A stretch of 64,000 nucleotides of DNA from Onchocerca lupi (Eukaryota > Nematoda > Chromadorea > Rhabditida > Onchocercidae), in NCBI GenBank assembly GCA_028564675.1, contig JAOVVO010000263.1:36889-100888 (forward strand), given 5' to 3'. The notes under the pieces are model-generated. The model was not told where the DNA came from. It ran no database searches and worked only from the letters and a program-made list of their open reading frames with translations. Below are positions 46,199 through 59,400 of the stretch, one piece after another (the first letter of the stretch is position 1; each line of letters opens with the position of its first letter). The translations under genes were made by a program, and so were the position numbers.

Positions 46199-46232
46199 AA
46201 GTGACATACGTCATCAATGACTTATGTCACTT
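46199..46232. repeat. Near-perfect palindrome
   Basis: AAGTGACATACGTCAT (46199-46214) and ATGACTTATGTCACTT (46217-46232) pair at 15 of 16 positions with a 2-bp centre. The core TGACATACG.CATC is shared with the inverted repeat at 3259-3351, suggesting a common small family. Confidence 0.7.
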
Positions 46233-47098
46233 CACAAAATGAATATATGTATGAAAATATATAAGTAAGTCTTCTTAATTACAACTGTTGAAAGTGACAA
46301 ACAAATCTTTTGAAAAAAAGTATGTCGAAAGAAAAAAAGATAAAGTATTTTGAATTAATGAATGAATAATTAATTAAGATATAATGTAAGTGATCTACAC
46401 CATTTGAATGATTGAATTCTTATTTGAAATAGCAAATTATTTCGAATAAATTAGTTTTTCAAAGATTTTTTTTAAAGTTAAAATTATACAAACATTATTT
46501 GCATATATAAGTCTTCTTTAATTTTGTTTTTGATTTGATCGATACCTTAGAAGAATTTCATGCAATCATTTTATATCATCGATTTCATTTTTTAATGTTT
46601 TCGAATAATTTCAGATATTTCATATCTAGCAAATGTTTCATCTATATATTTTGTGTTTCCAAATAATCCTCAAAGAATGACATTATCTGCCAAAAATATT
46701 AAAATTTTTTTTTTCTTTGGCCACATCAAGCTTATTTGGGTTAAAATACTGAAGCTGAAATTGTTAGCCTTTAATTTACAATCCCTATAATGAATCAAAT
46801 GAATGCCTAAAGCATCGTTTGAAGTAGAATAATTTATATAAGATTTTAAATCTCGACAACAACAAGAGGCATTTATTGAGATTTAAAAACTTTCTTTTCT
46901 CAAATTCAGTCTAATTTCTCATCAGCAAAAATAATCGCTGTAAAGGTAATCTAGAAATTATTTTACTCTAGATAAATTTTAGTAGCAAATAATGTCAATG
47001 TTTACATAGAACTCATCTGTTTATTTTAAATTTTGAAAAGTCAATAATTGCTTTATCCTTGCTATCAATAATTACTTAATTAAAAATTATATTATTAG

Positions 47099-47275
47099 TG
47101 ATATTGATAATATGATTATTTCTTTACTGGACTGGCAATAGCGATATTGATACCATGATTATTGATAATAAGATTATTTCTCAGTGATACTGATACGTGA
47201 TTATTTCCTTATCAGCCTAGCAATATCAATACTGATAGTGCAACTATTTTCTTATTAGTCAAGCAATTTACAAAA
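47099..47275. repeat. Imperfect tandem array of about 55-bp units
   Basis: Three diverged units carry GATATTGATAnnATGATTAT, TTCTTTA or TTCCTTA, and CTGGCAATA or CTAGCAATA in the same order. Confidence 0.55.
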
Positions 47276-47971
47276 CTTATCGTATCAGCTCAGGAATTGG
47301 ATTTTGTTGTTGATCTTCTTTACATTTAAATGCTGTTATCAGTTGGATTAAATGATTTCTTCATTTGGCACATAATGTATATTCAATGGTCCAGCTATAG
47401 GAACGATCTTTTGATGGGCTAGTTGATGGGCTAGGCTCATTTCAAGTTGATTATTCAGTAACTTTCGAATGAATACCACTAATTTTCAATCCTAAAATCA
47501 CGAATTTTAAAATTACAAATTCTAAAATCATGAAAAAAAACTTGATAAAACAATTGCTAAGAATAGCATAATTGTGTTGTCACATTAAACAATGATTGTA
47601 AGGATTAATTATTTAATTTTTCTTAAGATCAAATGATTTTTGTCAATTCTTTATTATTGTTTAACGAAATCTGCAAAAATTTTTTAAATAAAATCTGTCA
47701 AAAAAAAAAAGTACTTATTTTGCTTTCATTATTGAGCTTATGGTATATGTTAATTAAATAAACTTTCGTCATATCCATGTATTGTTCGGAATTGCTTGCC
47801 TATTTCTTGTCATTTTATAAGTAAATATCCTTTTTATATTTAAACTTTTTGACAAATCGATAGAAAGCTAATGAAAAACTTTGCAATTAATTATGCCAAT
47901 TTAGATACAACACTAACAATAGCTCTTCATTGCACTCTTAATTAAACCTTACTGCTTAAATTTCTCTCTTT

Positions 47972-47972
<1 letters not shown>

Positions 47973-48007
<35 letters not shown>
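47973..48007. repeat. Poly-A run of about 35 bases
   Basis: The longest homopolymer in the window, preceded by TTTCTCTCTTTC. It has no associated coding sequence or target-site duplication that would mark a retroposed copy. Confidence 0.9.
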
Positions 48008-48008
<1 letters not shown>

Positions 48009-48454
48009 AATAAGAGAAAACGAAATTAAAATATCGAAAATAAAAAATGAATTTAAATAAGCAATATGCATAGAAGAACATATTTTTCAGTTTTAGAAAA
48101 TTCTAGAGATGCCATAATTAAGTTTAAAAAATACTGTTATTCTTTCATACTTTTTCATTAAAAAAAAATTAATTTTAGTGCTAAGAATTAAATTTTAGCA
48201 TCTTGACCTTTGAACTGTAATACAACATAGACTATATACAGGTTATAAGTTTTTTTAATCATTTAGCTGCAAATTCACTTTTATACTTGGCCATTTAATA
48301 AACAATTGCTAAACATCCTTAATCTTTATCACATATTATAAACATGCAATTGCTCAATTAGGCTATAATCCTCATAATTTTAATTGTTGGACATTACGTG
48401 GCCAGACAAGAAAGCCTTAGCTTATTAATTAAGTTATTAAAGACAAAATAATTA

Positions 48455-48474
48455 TCTCTCTCTCTCTCTCTCTC
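48455..48474. repeat. (TC)n microsatellite
   Basis: Ten TC units in a row, uninterrupted. Confidence 0.9.
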
Positions 48475-50339
48475 ATTCAGATTCAGCATTTTCCTAAATT
48501 TTATGAACGACCTTATTCTGGCATAATATTGCTACTTCGAGAAGTTTATTCAAATCAACATGAAAATGCTGTTTGGATTTTTTGATTATTCTTAGTATGG
48601 TTGCTTGAATAATTTTGTTTATCCGTTATACAACTTTTCAAATTCAACATTTGCACGTCAAAAAAAAGTTTGTTTTCGATTTTCACGTAAATACCTAAAA
48701 ATGACTTCTCTAAATCATCGTCGTTAATTACCAAAATATTTGATTGTCTGGGCAAATATTTGTCTTCAATTTTTTGCTTCAAAAAGTAAGGAAAGGAGAA
48801 AATAAATAATCAAATAATTGTAAATAATCATGAAACGATAATGGAATAATCATTTTCTATGTTAAATGCATAAGAAATTCTATGACTTTTGTTAACGAAT
48901 TGCCATGAATTTTCGATTAGTATAACATTTGCATTGTAAATGTTTCATATTGAGAACCAATTTTAAATCAATAATTGATTTATTGGAAGAAACGAAAAGT
49001 ATTTGAAAAAATAATTTAATTTGCAAATTAAATGCAAAATGAGTCGATAAAATTAGCAATTATCGTATTACTTGTAACAATACTAACAAGTCAAGAATTG
49101 ATATTTTTTGATCAAAAATTTCAAAACATATATATTGTTTATGCACTCAAGAAATTGTTTATGTATCCAGAAATCAATCATTTAATATCTTCTGAAGTAC
49201 CATTATCCATTACAATTGGAATATCGATAGTGACATTATGATATATGAAATTGATCAGTTATCATTATGATAAAAAGAAAAAACGCTGCCCTAAAATTAT
49301 AATATTCACAAAATTGAGCAAATGCAATAAATCAGGTAATATCAGGGAGATGGGACAGGAAGAAAAACTAAATTGAATGAAAATTTTCTGAATTTGAACC
49401 TTTTTTTTATTTCAAGAAAGTTTAAAAAGTATTAATTTACTTATCCTTTCTAAATTATTTGGTGAATTAGGAAAATTTCGATCAAATTGAAGAAGACATA
49501 AAATTATAAACTTGGAAATCAGGGCAAAATTGCAATAATTTAACAAATTAATTAATAAAATGGATTTGCATTCTGAGATGATATAAAATTATATCATAGT
49601 CTATTTGTATCAGAATCCTAAAATTGGTATTAAATTCTGATATATCGGAAGATTTCTGAGCGATTACTATAATTAATAATTCCTTTTCTTGTAGAAAGAT
49701 TATTAAACAATCAACTAAATGCATAAAAAAATTACGACAAACATGATCATAAACAAACATTTGAATAACAAAACCTAAGACACTTTGGAGGTCACATAAT
49801 TGTAATTACCTACCTTTAGAGGTCACGCAATGCATCATCAAATGTAAAAAGTAAATAACTAAGAAAAGGAAAGCAAAAATTAATTAGCAATTACCAAATT
49901 ATATCATCGAAAAGATTTTTCTTTATTGCCACAACAATATTATTTGTTTCTTTCCAGAAATTAAATAGCGTATTATTCATAAATAAGTTCGTAAGACAAA
50001 AAAAAAGAGCAAATAAAGGCGTAAATATCAAATGATAACAAAAAAAAAAAACGAAAATTGAAATAAAAGATATTTTGTCAGAAAGGAAAAAGAAAAAACT
50101 TTTTGCAAAATATAACAATATTGATTAAAGACGAACAAAAAAAAGTGAAAAAATTTATCAATATTCCTTTCAGTTTGGCTGGTAATTACTCTTAATTTTG
50201 ATTAAATTACCTACAACCTTTTGAAAGAATTATCAAATGATTCATATTTCGTAACAATGATGTTTTGCTGATTCTGCCAAATTTGAATAATCTGAATCAA
50301 AGTAATCAATAATTTGAATTAGATTGAAGAAGTTAGTAA

Positions 50340-50490
50340 TCATAAATTCATTGATGAAGCTATAAAATAATCATCGCTCTCAAGATATGTCGTGCAATGG
50401 GATGATGGCGTAGTCCAAGCTGATGAATATGTTGATGAATGGATATCGGAAACATTTATCGCTTGAAGTTGGATTGGTGACGATGGATTA
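50340..50490 (-). CDS. Receptor exon 13 (last exon, F region)
   Basis: Acceptor CAATTTATTTAG, phase 2 entry (AG plus T gives Ser). It reads NPSSPIQLQAINVSDIHSST and onward to LESDDYFIASSMNL, with a TGA stop at 50340-50342. It is Ser/Thr-rich and lacks recognised domains, as is common for receptor F regions. Confidence 0.9.
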
Positions 50491-53400
50491 CTAAATAAAT
50501 TGTTTATTAAAATATGAATATTTGTTGAAATAAACTTCAAATTCAGTTATAAATAACGATGATCAGTACAAATTTTGAGACTTTCAATAATCTGTAACTT
50601 TCTAATCTTTTGAATTTTAAGCTTTAAATGTAAACTTAATTTCATATAATGTTTTTTTTTTTCATTTTTTGATCCAAAGACGATGATAAAAGATATCCAA
50701 AAAAAATTTCACACAGAAATAGTAAACTTGAAAAATGGAAATATAAAAGAATACGGATGGAAGCTTTTGATAAATAACCATTTTTTGGGATTTTTTGATA
50801 AAGATAAGAAGAAAAAATGAAAAATTTCCGAGTAATACTCAATCATGAAAATTCTTGCATTAACTTTTTAAGGAATAGAATAAAATTATTAAATCTTAGC
50901 ATTTGAAATAAGCCAAGAATATGCTGCAAGTGAATTTCATATTTACCTTTTAAAAGGATCCATAATAAACGATGATAATGAATTGATCGTTGGTGAATAT
51001 TCATGATACGATGATTCTACGAATTCATCAATTATGTTCTCACCAGGTGGTGTTATACTCGAAGTATTATCCAGTTGATTCGGCAAAGAACTATAAAAAA
51101 AGAAAAAAAAAAAAAAGAGAAAAAAGGTTTCTAAATTCTGAAATAATTTGAACTACAGTTTTAGTTGACAAAATTAAAAATGAAAAGTTTACAACCAATC
51201 TGTAATACTCGAAATTATCATACAATACAATTTAAATTACTTACAACTCAATCCATCTAAATTTAGCACGTAAAAATGTTAGGTAATTAGGATAACTGAT
51301 AACAGATTTTGAGAAATAGAAGTAATAAAAGGTAAAAAAGAATTTAGAAAAGGCAATATTTTTCAATCAATAGGATTAATATTCAAATTAAGAAAAAAGA
51401 AAACCTTTCCATATCATCACACGAAGTTGAATGGTTTAAATTAGACCTTTTTAATTTTTCTGCGTATAAATCTTTCATCGATAAAGTTTCTGCAAAAAAT
51501 GAAATATAATATTTTTGAAATATATGTATTTTTAATTCCTTAATAATACTTTTCGCAGATAATATTAATGGATAAATTTTCTGCGAATATGAAATAGCAA
51601 TACTGATTTTTCTCATTGCTGTGTAACAATACTGTTGAACTATTTAATTTTCGATCTTCGACTTTTAGAAAGCAATTCGATTGATTTATCTGATGACTGA
51701 ATGCAAAATAAATACAGTAAAATGCAAAACTAAATTTTAAAGATGAATCTTTTGCTTAAGATATATTTTTTTGCGATAGAATGCTAGTTAAAACTGAAAA
51801 TTTTGGCAGTTTAAAATACTCTATCTTAAATTTTACAAATGGAATAAAGAAATTGTCGCAAAAAGTACCAGAATTTAAACGACCAGAAATTTTTCGCTCT
51901 TTTGTTTCAGCTAAAATTAATTCCTCCATCAATTGATCAATATTTGCGACACCAGATAATTTGAATACAAGTACATCCTCACAAATAGCATTAGCTAACG
52001 CCTTGAAGAGAGGAATCATATAATTTGTGATAAATGTAACCAAAAAGATTGAAATTGAAATTTAAGTTTTCAAATTTTTAGCAATGAAAGGAAAAAAATT
52101 ACGAAAAAAAGTTTTAAAATATTTCAGGAATAAAAACGAAAAAGAATTTTAACTTGCAACTTCTTTGCAATATTTGCGAGAATTAAACTTATTCTCAAAG
52201 ACTAATAATAATTTGATATGATTAATTGATAATCATTTACTAGGGGATCAATATTCTAGTAACCTAGCACATTATTCATTTAATTACCGCGATATTAAAA
52301 TGGAAATATATTATACTGCGTTTCTTTTCGATATGCTAGATATGATCACACAAAAAAATTAATCCTGATATCATGATATGAACAAAAAAAAAAATCATGA
52401 AAAACTGATAAGCATATAAATATACAATCATGAAAAATCTTTTTTAAATCATCTGTCGGAAAAAACCAATAATTTCAGCAAAAAACATATTTAAAACATA
52501 TTCATGCTAAAATTATTGGTTTTAAATATGTTCAAATGATCAAAGCATTGTGTTGTTGAAAATATAAACTCGCATGATTGAACATTCAAGATGAATGAAA
52601 ATGACTGTTACGACATCTAATCTAATTCTCATCTTTGTTTGCGATTACCAAGCTTTATCCGTGACTAATAATTCACATGCAAATGCTTCCGATCTTAGAG
52701 CAAAGCTTATATGTACAATGATGGGAATATGGTAAAGAAACGCCCATTATGAAAAGGATTATATTGGTTGGAGAGAAAGAATTTTCGGCAGAACTGATTT
52801 GAGCAAAGCGACGTGCAGTACTCCTTCAATTCTCTTCTAACATTATCTTTCATCAATCCAACCAATCTCTCAACAAATATTCTTGCTATCAACAACCAAG
52901 AAGAGCACTCTATATTTCGACTTTCGAACGATATTCTTATCAGCTATCGTTAACCTATCTAATATCAATAAATCTTCCATTAAAGATATTATTCTTTGAG
53001 TAATTATTTTCTATCTGTTAATTTTGTTTTAAGTAATTTGGTAATTGAGCACGAAATTTTCGAAAGTTTGAAAAAACTAATAGAATCGAATTTTTGGGCA
53101 TGAAATGTGGCATCAAAATGAAATGCATTAATTAACCTGTAATGGTGATAATATGAAGAATGTAAGATCACCAATTCTGTTCACATCCGTTGGAATCTTC
53201 GTGCTTACGTAATGCTCCAACGCACCGAATATTCGTCGACGTGCTGCTAAGATATTCATAACACTTCCACTTGATAAACCTTTTGCTACTGCAATAATAA
53301 TGGAATAAATTTAAATCTTAATCGAATTATTTCATTTGGATTTGTTGTTTCACAATTTCACTGAAGCCTTCTTTTTCCAAAGAATTGGGGCTCCTTTTCT

Positions 53401-56400
53401 TGTTTAATCATTAATTAACTCTAGTCATTTCTTTTAGTATTTGTATTTATTGAGGTAATTTCACTTTGAATAGACATATTTTTCATAATAAAATTTATGA
53501 AATATATATTGTTAGGATCCCAAAAATTATTGTCACGATTTATTATGAATACTGTAATATTGCTTAAGATTATTGTGGTAATTTAAGAAATTAGAGATTA
53601 TTATAGCTAACCGGGATTAAATAGTACACAAGCTTTTAAAGCAACAAATTCAACATCATCAATTTTGAGAAATTTCATTGGTGCAACAAGTTGATCCATA
53701 ATACGTTCAGAATCCCGAAAATAGATATTTCTGAAATTGAAAAACTTGCTATGAATTCTTTGATTATAAATCCTTGAATTTCGTAAGAATTTGATCATTC
53801 CTAGATTTTCCTATTCAATCGATTTATTTTCCACCGATTCATTCCTTTTTTCGTCCTTTTCATTCTTTTCTTTTTATATTTTTTTGCAAATAAATATTAC
53901 AGGTTCAACTGGTCATTAACAATTTTAACTTGAAATAAAATTTCCTCAATTTCTCGAAATTTTACATAAAAGTAATTAATATAATTACCATTCTTCCTCT
54001 TATCATCTATTATTAATGAAGCATGCATAAATTATATACCAAACAATTGATCCAACAACTAATTAATTATATATTAAATGATCGATTTAACAGTTTACCG
54101 AACAAGCAATCTAACAATTAATTAAACTACTGTCAAGTTATCATTTCATTACTAAATGATTTATTTAAATTTTTTTTGTATTTTTTTTATTTTGCCAAAT
54201 TTAATAAATGAATTCAATGACTTTTTATATCAATTTATTAGGTAGACAAGATAAAAAAAGAAAAAAAAACGAAAAGATAAAAATTCATACTCAAGATATT
54301 CGTCACTATTATGATCACTACAACGTGGTATGAATGATTCATTCAGTAGTTTCAAAAAATCAGAATTATCTTTTGATCGATATGAAACACCAAGAATAAT
54401 ATGTTGTGATGCATAATTCTTGAGTAATGCTGTCTGCAAATGGATTAAAAAATTTCATCGAAATTTAGCAAATACATTAAATTGAAATGATATACATGAT
54501 AACTACTATTTTTCCCATGAATCACAAACCATTATTATATTAGAAAATGTATTGTTATTAAATGATTATATAAAGTTGTAATAACATCAATAATTGATCT
54601 AACTAATATCAAAAATATAACATATTATTAATTTTCAATTTTATATTTGTATTTTTTTTATTTGGTCTGAATGTTATAAAAATAACATGATGATTTAAAA
54701 AAGAAAAGTTCTTAATCATGAACAATGACTTCAATATTCATTTTTTTGATCTATTTGAAAAAAATTATTTGACGCAAAACGTGTTAAACATTTCATGCTA
54801 AAATTTAAAGTGGAAGCGTGAATAACTGATGTTTCACATTTGTTTAGCTAGCAATTTTTCGGAAAATTTTAAAGTTATATTAGTTATTCTAAATTTACTT
54901 CAAATTGGTAGAGTTATATTTCATATTTAAAAAAAAAAATGTTGAAATCACATTATTTATTTTAAATTTACTTCAGATTAATAAACTCACTTTATGACTT
55001 TTTTTTTTTTTTAAAATAATACCTATATTATCAATATTGAAGTGAATTTTGAATAAATAATATAATTTTGAAATTTTCCGATCATTTAGGACTGAAAATT
55101 CGGAAGAAAAAACAATAAGTACCTGATCATCAGTTGAAAGTTCCGTAAATGGTGATAAAGTTTTGGCCCATTCAATTACAAGTAACAATTGACTATGAAT
55201 ACTTGTATAAATATCCTTAATTGTTGCAGTACGGCCAGCATCATTTTTCTCATACTATAAATTGCAAATAAATTTTTGGAGAAGAAAAAAAAGAGCAAAG
55301 ATTTCAAAACAATTCCTTTTTTAATCTTTTAATCAAAATGATAATCTTCTCGAAAAATTGAAGCAATCGGAAAATTTATCATTATTATAATAATTGTCAT
55401 AAAATTAACATGAAAATAATGAAAAAATAAAAAGTGTTAAAATAAAATATATACATCAATATTTATATTATAATTAGTAATTTTTAAGTTAAAGATTTTC
55501 AAATATTTTTCAATCGATCAAGAAAATTTTTAAATTAAACATTCTCAGAAACAAATGCAAATAAAAATGAAAAAAAAAAAAGGAAAATTTAGTTTTGAAC
55601 TTTCTCTCTCCTTTTTTTCTTTGCTTACTAATTGATTTTTTGACCATAATTGAACATCGGTTTGTTTCATAACTGTTTCTCGCAAATTTCCGATTTTTCT
55701 CTCGGATGAAAGAAGACTTTCTAGCAATGATCGTGGTGTATCCCATGATGATAATGTTGATGCTGTTGTTGTTGGTAATGATGATGATGATGATGATAAT
55801 GAAGTTGTTGAGGTAACCGTAAATTGTCTGAAAAAAGATGTAATTGATGATAATTAATCACTTATCAAGCAATTATCCGTAAATGATAAGTTGAAATTAA
55901 ATCGTATTCGTAAATTATTTGAACACAACGCTAACGAATGATAAGTAATCATTTTTTATCAGGCAAATATTTTTTATTTGATAAATAATAAATTAAAATT
56001 AATGACTAAAATCATAAATTGCTTAAACTTGGCACCAAACTGAAGATGGTTAATCACTTATCAAGTAATCATTTGATAAATAATTTGAAATTAGCGATTT
56101 GCCCGAAATAATAATTATTTATAGTTAAACATTTTATACCCATTGCCGGAAGATTGCTTTCGATTGGCTGTTTTAGTCTGTTCTAATTTTACAGTTGAAA
56201 ATCCACTATTTGTAGTACTTTGGGCAACAGCAGCGGTGACACTTGTCGAAGGTGACGATGATGATGAAGGACGATTTCGTCTACCAATTACATCACGCTC
56301 ATTTTGCACTGCTAAAAAGAAAAAAGAACGAAAAAAGTTCAAAATTACGAGGAATGATGAAGTTCGCATATATCGAGTAGACTGATACCTTAAAATTATC

Positions 56401-59400
56401 ATGATATCTAAAGACTCTCAAAATACAGTATGGCTGAGGATAGTATACAACTTCTTCTATAATATTTTAATCATATTGCACTACAGTATGACGATGATGA
56501 TGAAGTACGATTTCAAATTGGTTTTTAAGGTCTATTTCATCAAAGCCGTTAATAAAAATTATCACATCTAGAGAATAATAATAACGACTTCAAATTTACG
56601 ATCATTCAACTGCATCAAAAAAGTTATTGAATCATTAATACTTATCATACATTTCAATTATTATCAATTTTCTTTATTGATTTGCCTTAAATTAAAAATT
56701 ATTCATGTTCTGAAATTCTTTTAAAATATCAGTCATTAAAATAATACTTAACTAATTAGACTAATTGAGATGATATGTAAATTGATTGAAGCAATGTTTG
56801 GAATAAACTAAGACAATATAATATTAATTGGAATAGTGCATAAGTACTAATATTTATTAGTATTTAATAATACTTGTTCAAGTAATATTAATGAGTTAGT
56901 GAATTAAAATATCGAGTAATATTTATAAAAGTAATATTTGCATTAAACTAATACTCTTTGAGATAATATTGAAATATCTATAGAAATGATAAGCAGTTTT
57001 TAAAGTTTTCCCTGATAAGAAGAAAACTGTACTATTTAAAAGATATGGGCAATTAAATGAACATCAAGTGATAATTTTATTTATTTATTCATCTCTCTTC
57101 TTTTTTTTTCTTAAAGCTATAATTTCTTTTCATAATCAATAATCCAACTTTTTCGCCTGACTGCATTGCCATTTATATTCCTATTTTTAATTAATAGTTA
57201 TTCCAGTTGCACGAAAGTAATTAAATATTAAAAGCATAGAATTACTTCATTTCGTTTTTTTATCTCAGGTTAGAATAATTAAATAAGCTACACTGCTAAG
57301 CAACTATAATCCTTATCAACCTGAATTAGAATAATTAGAAAAATTGCCAAAGCTAAGCTATTAAAAATCTTTTGCATTTATGTAAATTAAAATTATTAAT
57401 TAATCTATCAAAGCTAAAATATTAACAAAATCTTCAAAAATTTTACTAGAATGATACATAACATTATTATCTATGATAAATGATAACCAAAACTAACTAA
57501 AGAAATCATTTGCATAATTTGCATAAATCAAATAATTTTATTTTACTTACCATCAATTTTCATTCCAGCATTAATGCAACGCATGTAACGACATGAACGA
57601 CAAACCGCTCGATTATCTGTAAATTAATTTTTATTCCTTTAAAAAAAAAGGAAAAAATAAAAGGAAAATTATCAAAGGAAAAAGATTAATTTTTCGTTGA
57701 CAAATTAATTGTCCTTTTCACTAAAAAAGTTCTATTAAATGAAATTAATGGAAAAAAAGTGTGTAAAAGAGCAACGTAATTTTAATATGCAAAATGAAAA
57801 AATGACAAAACCAAAAAAGAATTATAAATTTCAACAAATATTTCACTTTTTGTTGCATTGATAAATTAATCATTTTTCGTTCATTTCACACTGACCAAAA
57901 ACGGAGAAAAAAAAAAGTTTTGAAATGAAAAATTAGTAATAACGAAAATGTTTGTCCATTTTTTCCTTATTAAATCTGTCATTTTTGAATCAATACATCA
58001 GATCCCGTATAAAAATATTAATTTACAATTACTTAAATATCTGAATTACTCATAAATAGTCATAATAATATAATATTGGAATATTCAATAAATAAACATA
58101 CTTTGTATCTAATTTTCAGCACATTGTATATTCTTTTTTTTTTTTTTGATTTTACAATTCTAACTAATTAAATATTGATTAAAATTTTGGATTAATCTAG
58201 AATTCATAACAAAACATCGCTAAATTATTTTTTGGCAGAATTTAATAAAATTAGTTTCAATGAAGATATAAGGCCAATATGTTATCAAAAAAAAACTTTT
58301 TTTTTAGAAATTATTTCAATTTTTGTGTAATCTAATGGAAGAGCAAGTCAAAAAGTGAGAAAAATATTGCATGTCATTTAAAAAAATTAATTAAACTTAA
58401 AAATATTTATCAAAAAATTTTATTTATTATAAAAAATTGAAATGTCTGAGATGAAATTTAGATAGAAAAAGTTTTTCAATAAGACAACTTACGTTTGTCA
58501 ATATTGCAATTACTATTGAAACGACACGTATATTTATAACCACGTCGAATAGTTCGTCTAAAGAAACCTACAAAAAGAGAAGAAAAATATATTTTCAAAA
58601 AAAAGTAGGTTAAGTTGAATTTTTTATTTAACTTGAGATTTTTTTTTCTATGAATTTTATTATTTCTTTACTCTTATCTGATTTTGATGCTACAAAAAAA
58701 AAAAAAAACAGAAAAAAATCCTATCCATCATTATAACATTAACATCAAAGAGAGAAAATTATAATTTTTAATTATTTCGTAACATAAAATTACAAAACAT
58801 TGAAATAAAATTAAAATATAAGTGATTTAAATTAAATCTAAATTAAAAACAAATTGGCATTTGAAAAAATTAACGATTAATGAGTAATTTTTATTGAAAG
58901 TCATTTGCAACGTTTTGCTTGTGAAAATGATGCAACTTTATTTTGAAACTGCGAAGGAAAGAAATTAAAAAAAATTGAAAAATGAAAAGAACTTTTTCAA
59001 TAAAAATGCATAAGAAATGATTTTAATTAATGGTTGTGGATAAAAATCACAACATATTTGTGGGAGGTAATTGTCGCATGAAAAGTCGTTGTATTGAATT
59101 AATTAAATTTAAAATTAAAGATTTAAAAAATCGACCTTTACATCCATTACATGCAATTGTACCATAATGTCGACCTGTTGCTTGGTCACCACATACCATG
59201 CATAATAAATCATTACCTAAAAAATATATTTGATTTAGAGAAATAATGAGTAATTATTATTAATGATTTTTATTAGTAATAGTAAACATAATAATTACTT
59301 TTATTTCATTTTAATTTCTATTACTATTATCATTATTATTATTGTTACTGTTACTGTCATCGTTATTGTTTCAATTTCATTGCTATATGTTTTTTTTTTT

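Larger units (their letters stand above)
37697..50339. other. Gene-poor region between the two minus-strand genes
   Basis: About 12.6 kb without a convincing multi-exon gene. It contains a duplicated block (37950-38202), two GC-rich islands of unknown nature (40310-40505 and 45171-45420), a 15-nt candidate exon (43386-43400), long homopolymers (44414-44440 T, 47973-48007 A), a palindrome (46199-46232), an imperfect tandem array (47099-47275), and a (TC)n run (48455-48474). Confidence 0.5.

Noticed and set aside
48555..48782. 75-codon minus-strand frame with acidic stretch INDDDLEKSFLG
   Set aside because: Some exon-like character (GTATTT donor, AAG acceptor), but no partner exon and no conserved motif.
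49032..49241. 69-codon plus-strand frame with a hydrophobic leader
   Set aside because: Leader is made of AT-rich Ile/Leu/Val codons; the rest is low-information and has no gene context.
52707..52895. 62-codon minus-strand frame in receptor intron 9
   Set aside because: It overlaps the plus-strand ORF in the same GC-richer island and shows no recognisable motif or matching splice phases with the receptor.
56143..56385. 80-codon plus-strand frame with acidic run
   Set aside because: Antisense shadow of receptor exon 4.
58493..58557. Alternative acceptor TTTCTTTTAG inside receptor exon 2 as a way round the frameshift
   Set aside because: It leaves phase 1 of exon 1 joined to the wrong frame, and no 10-nt microexon encoding the missing residues was seen in the intron.
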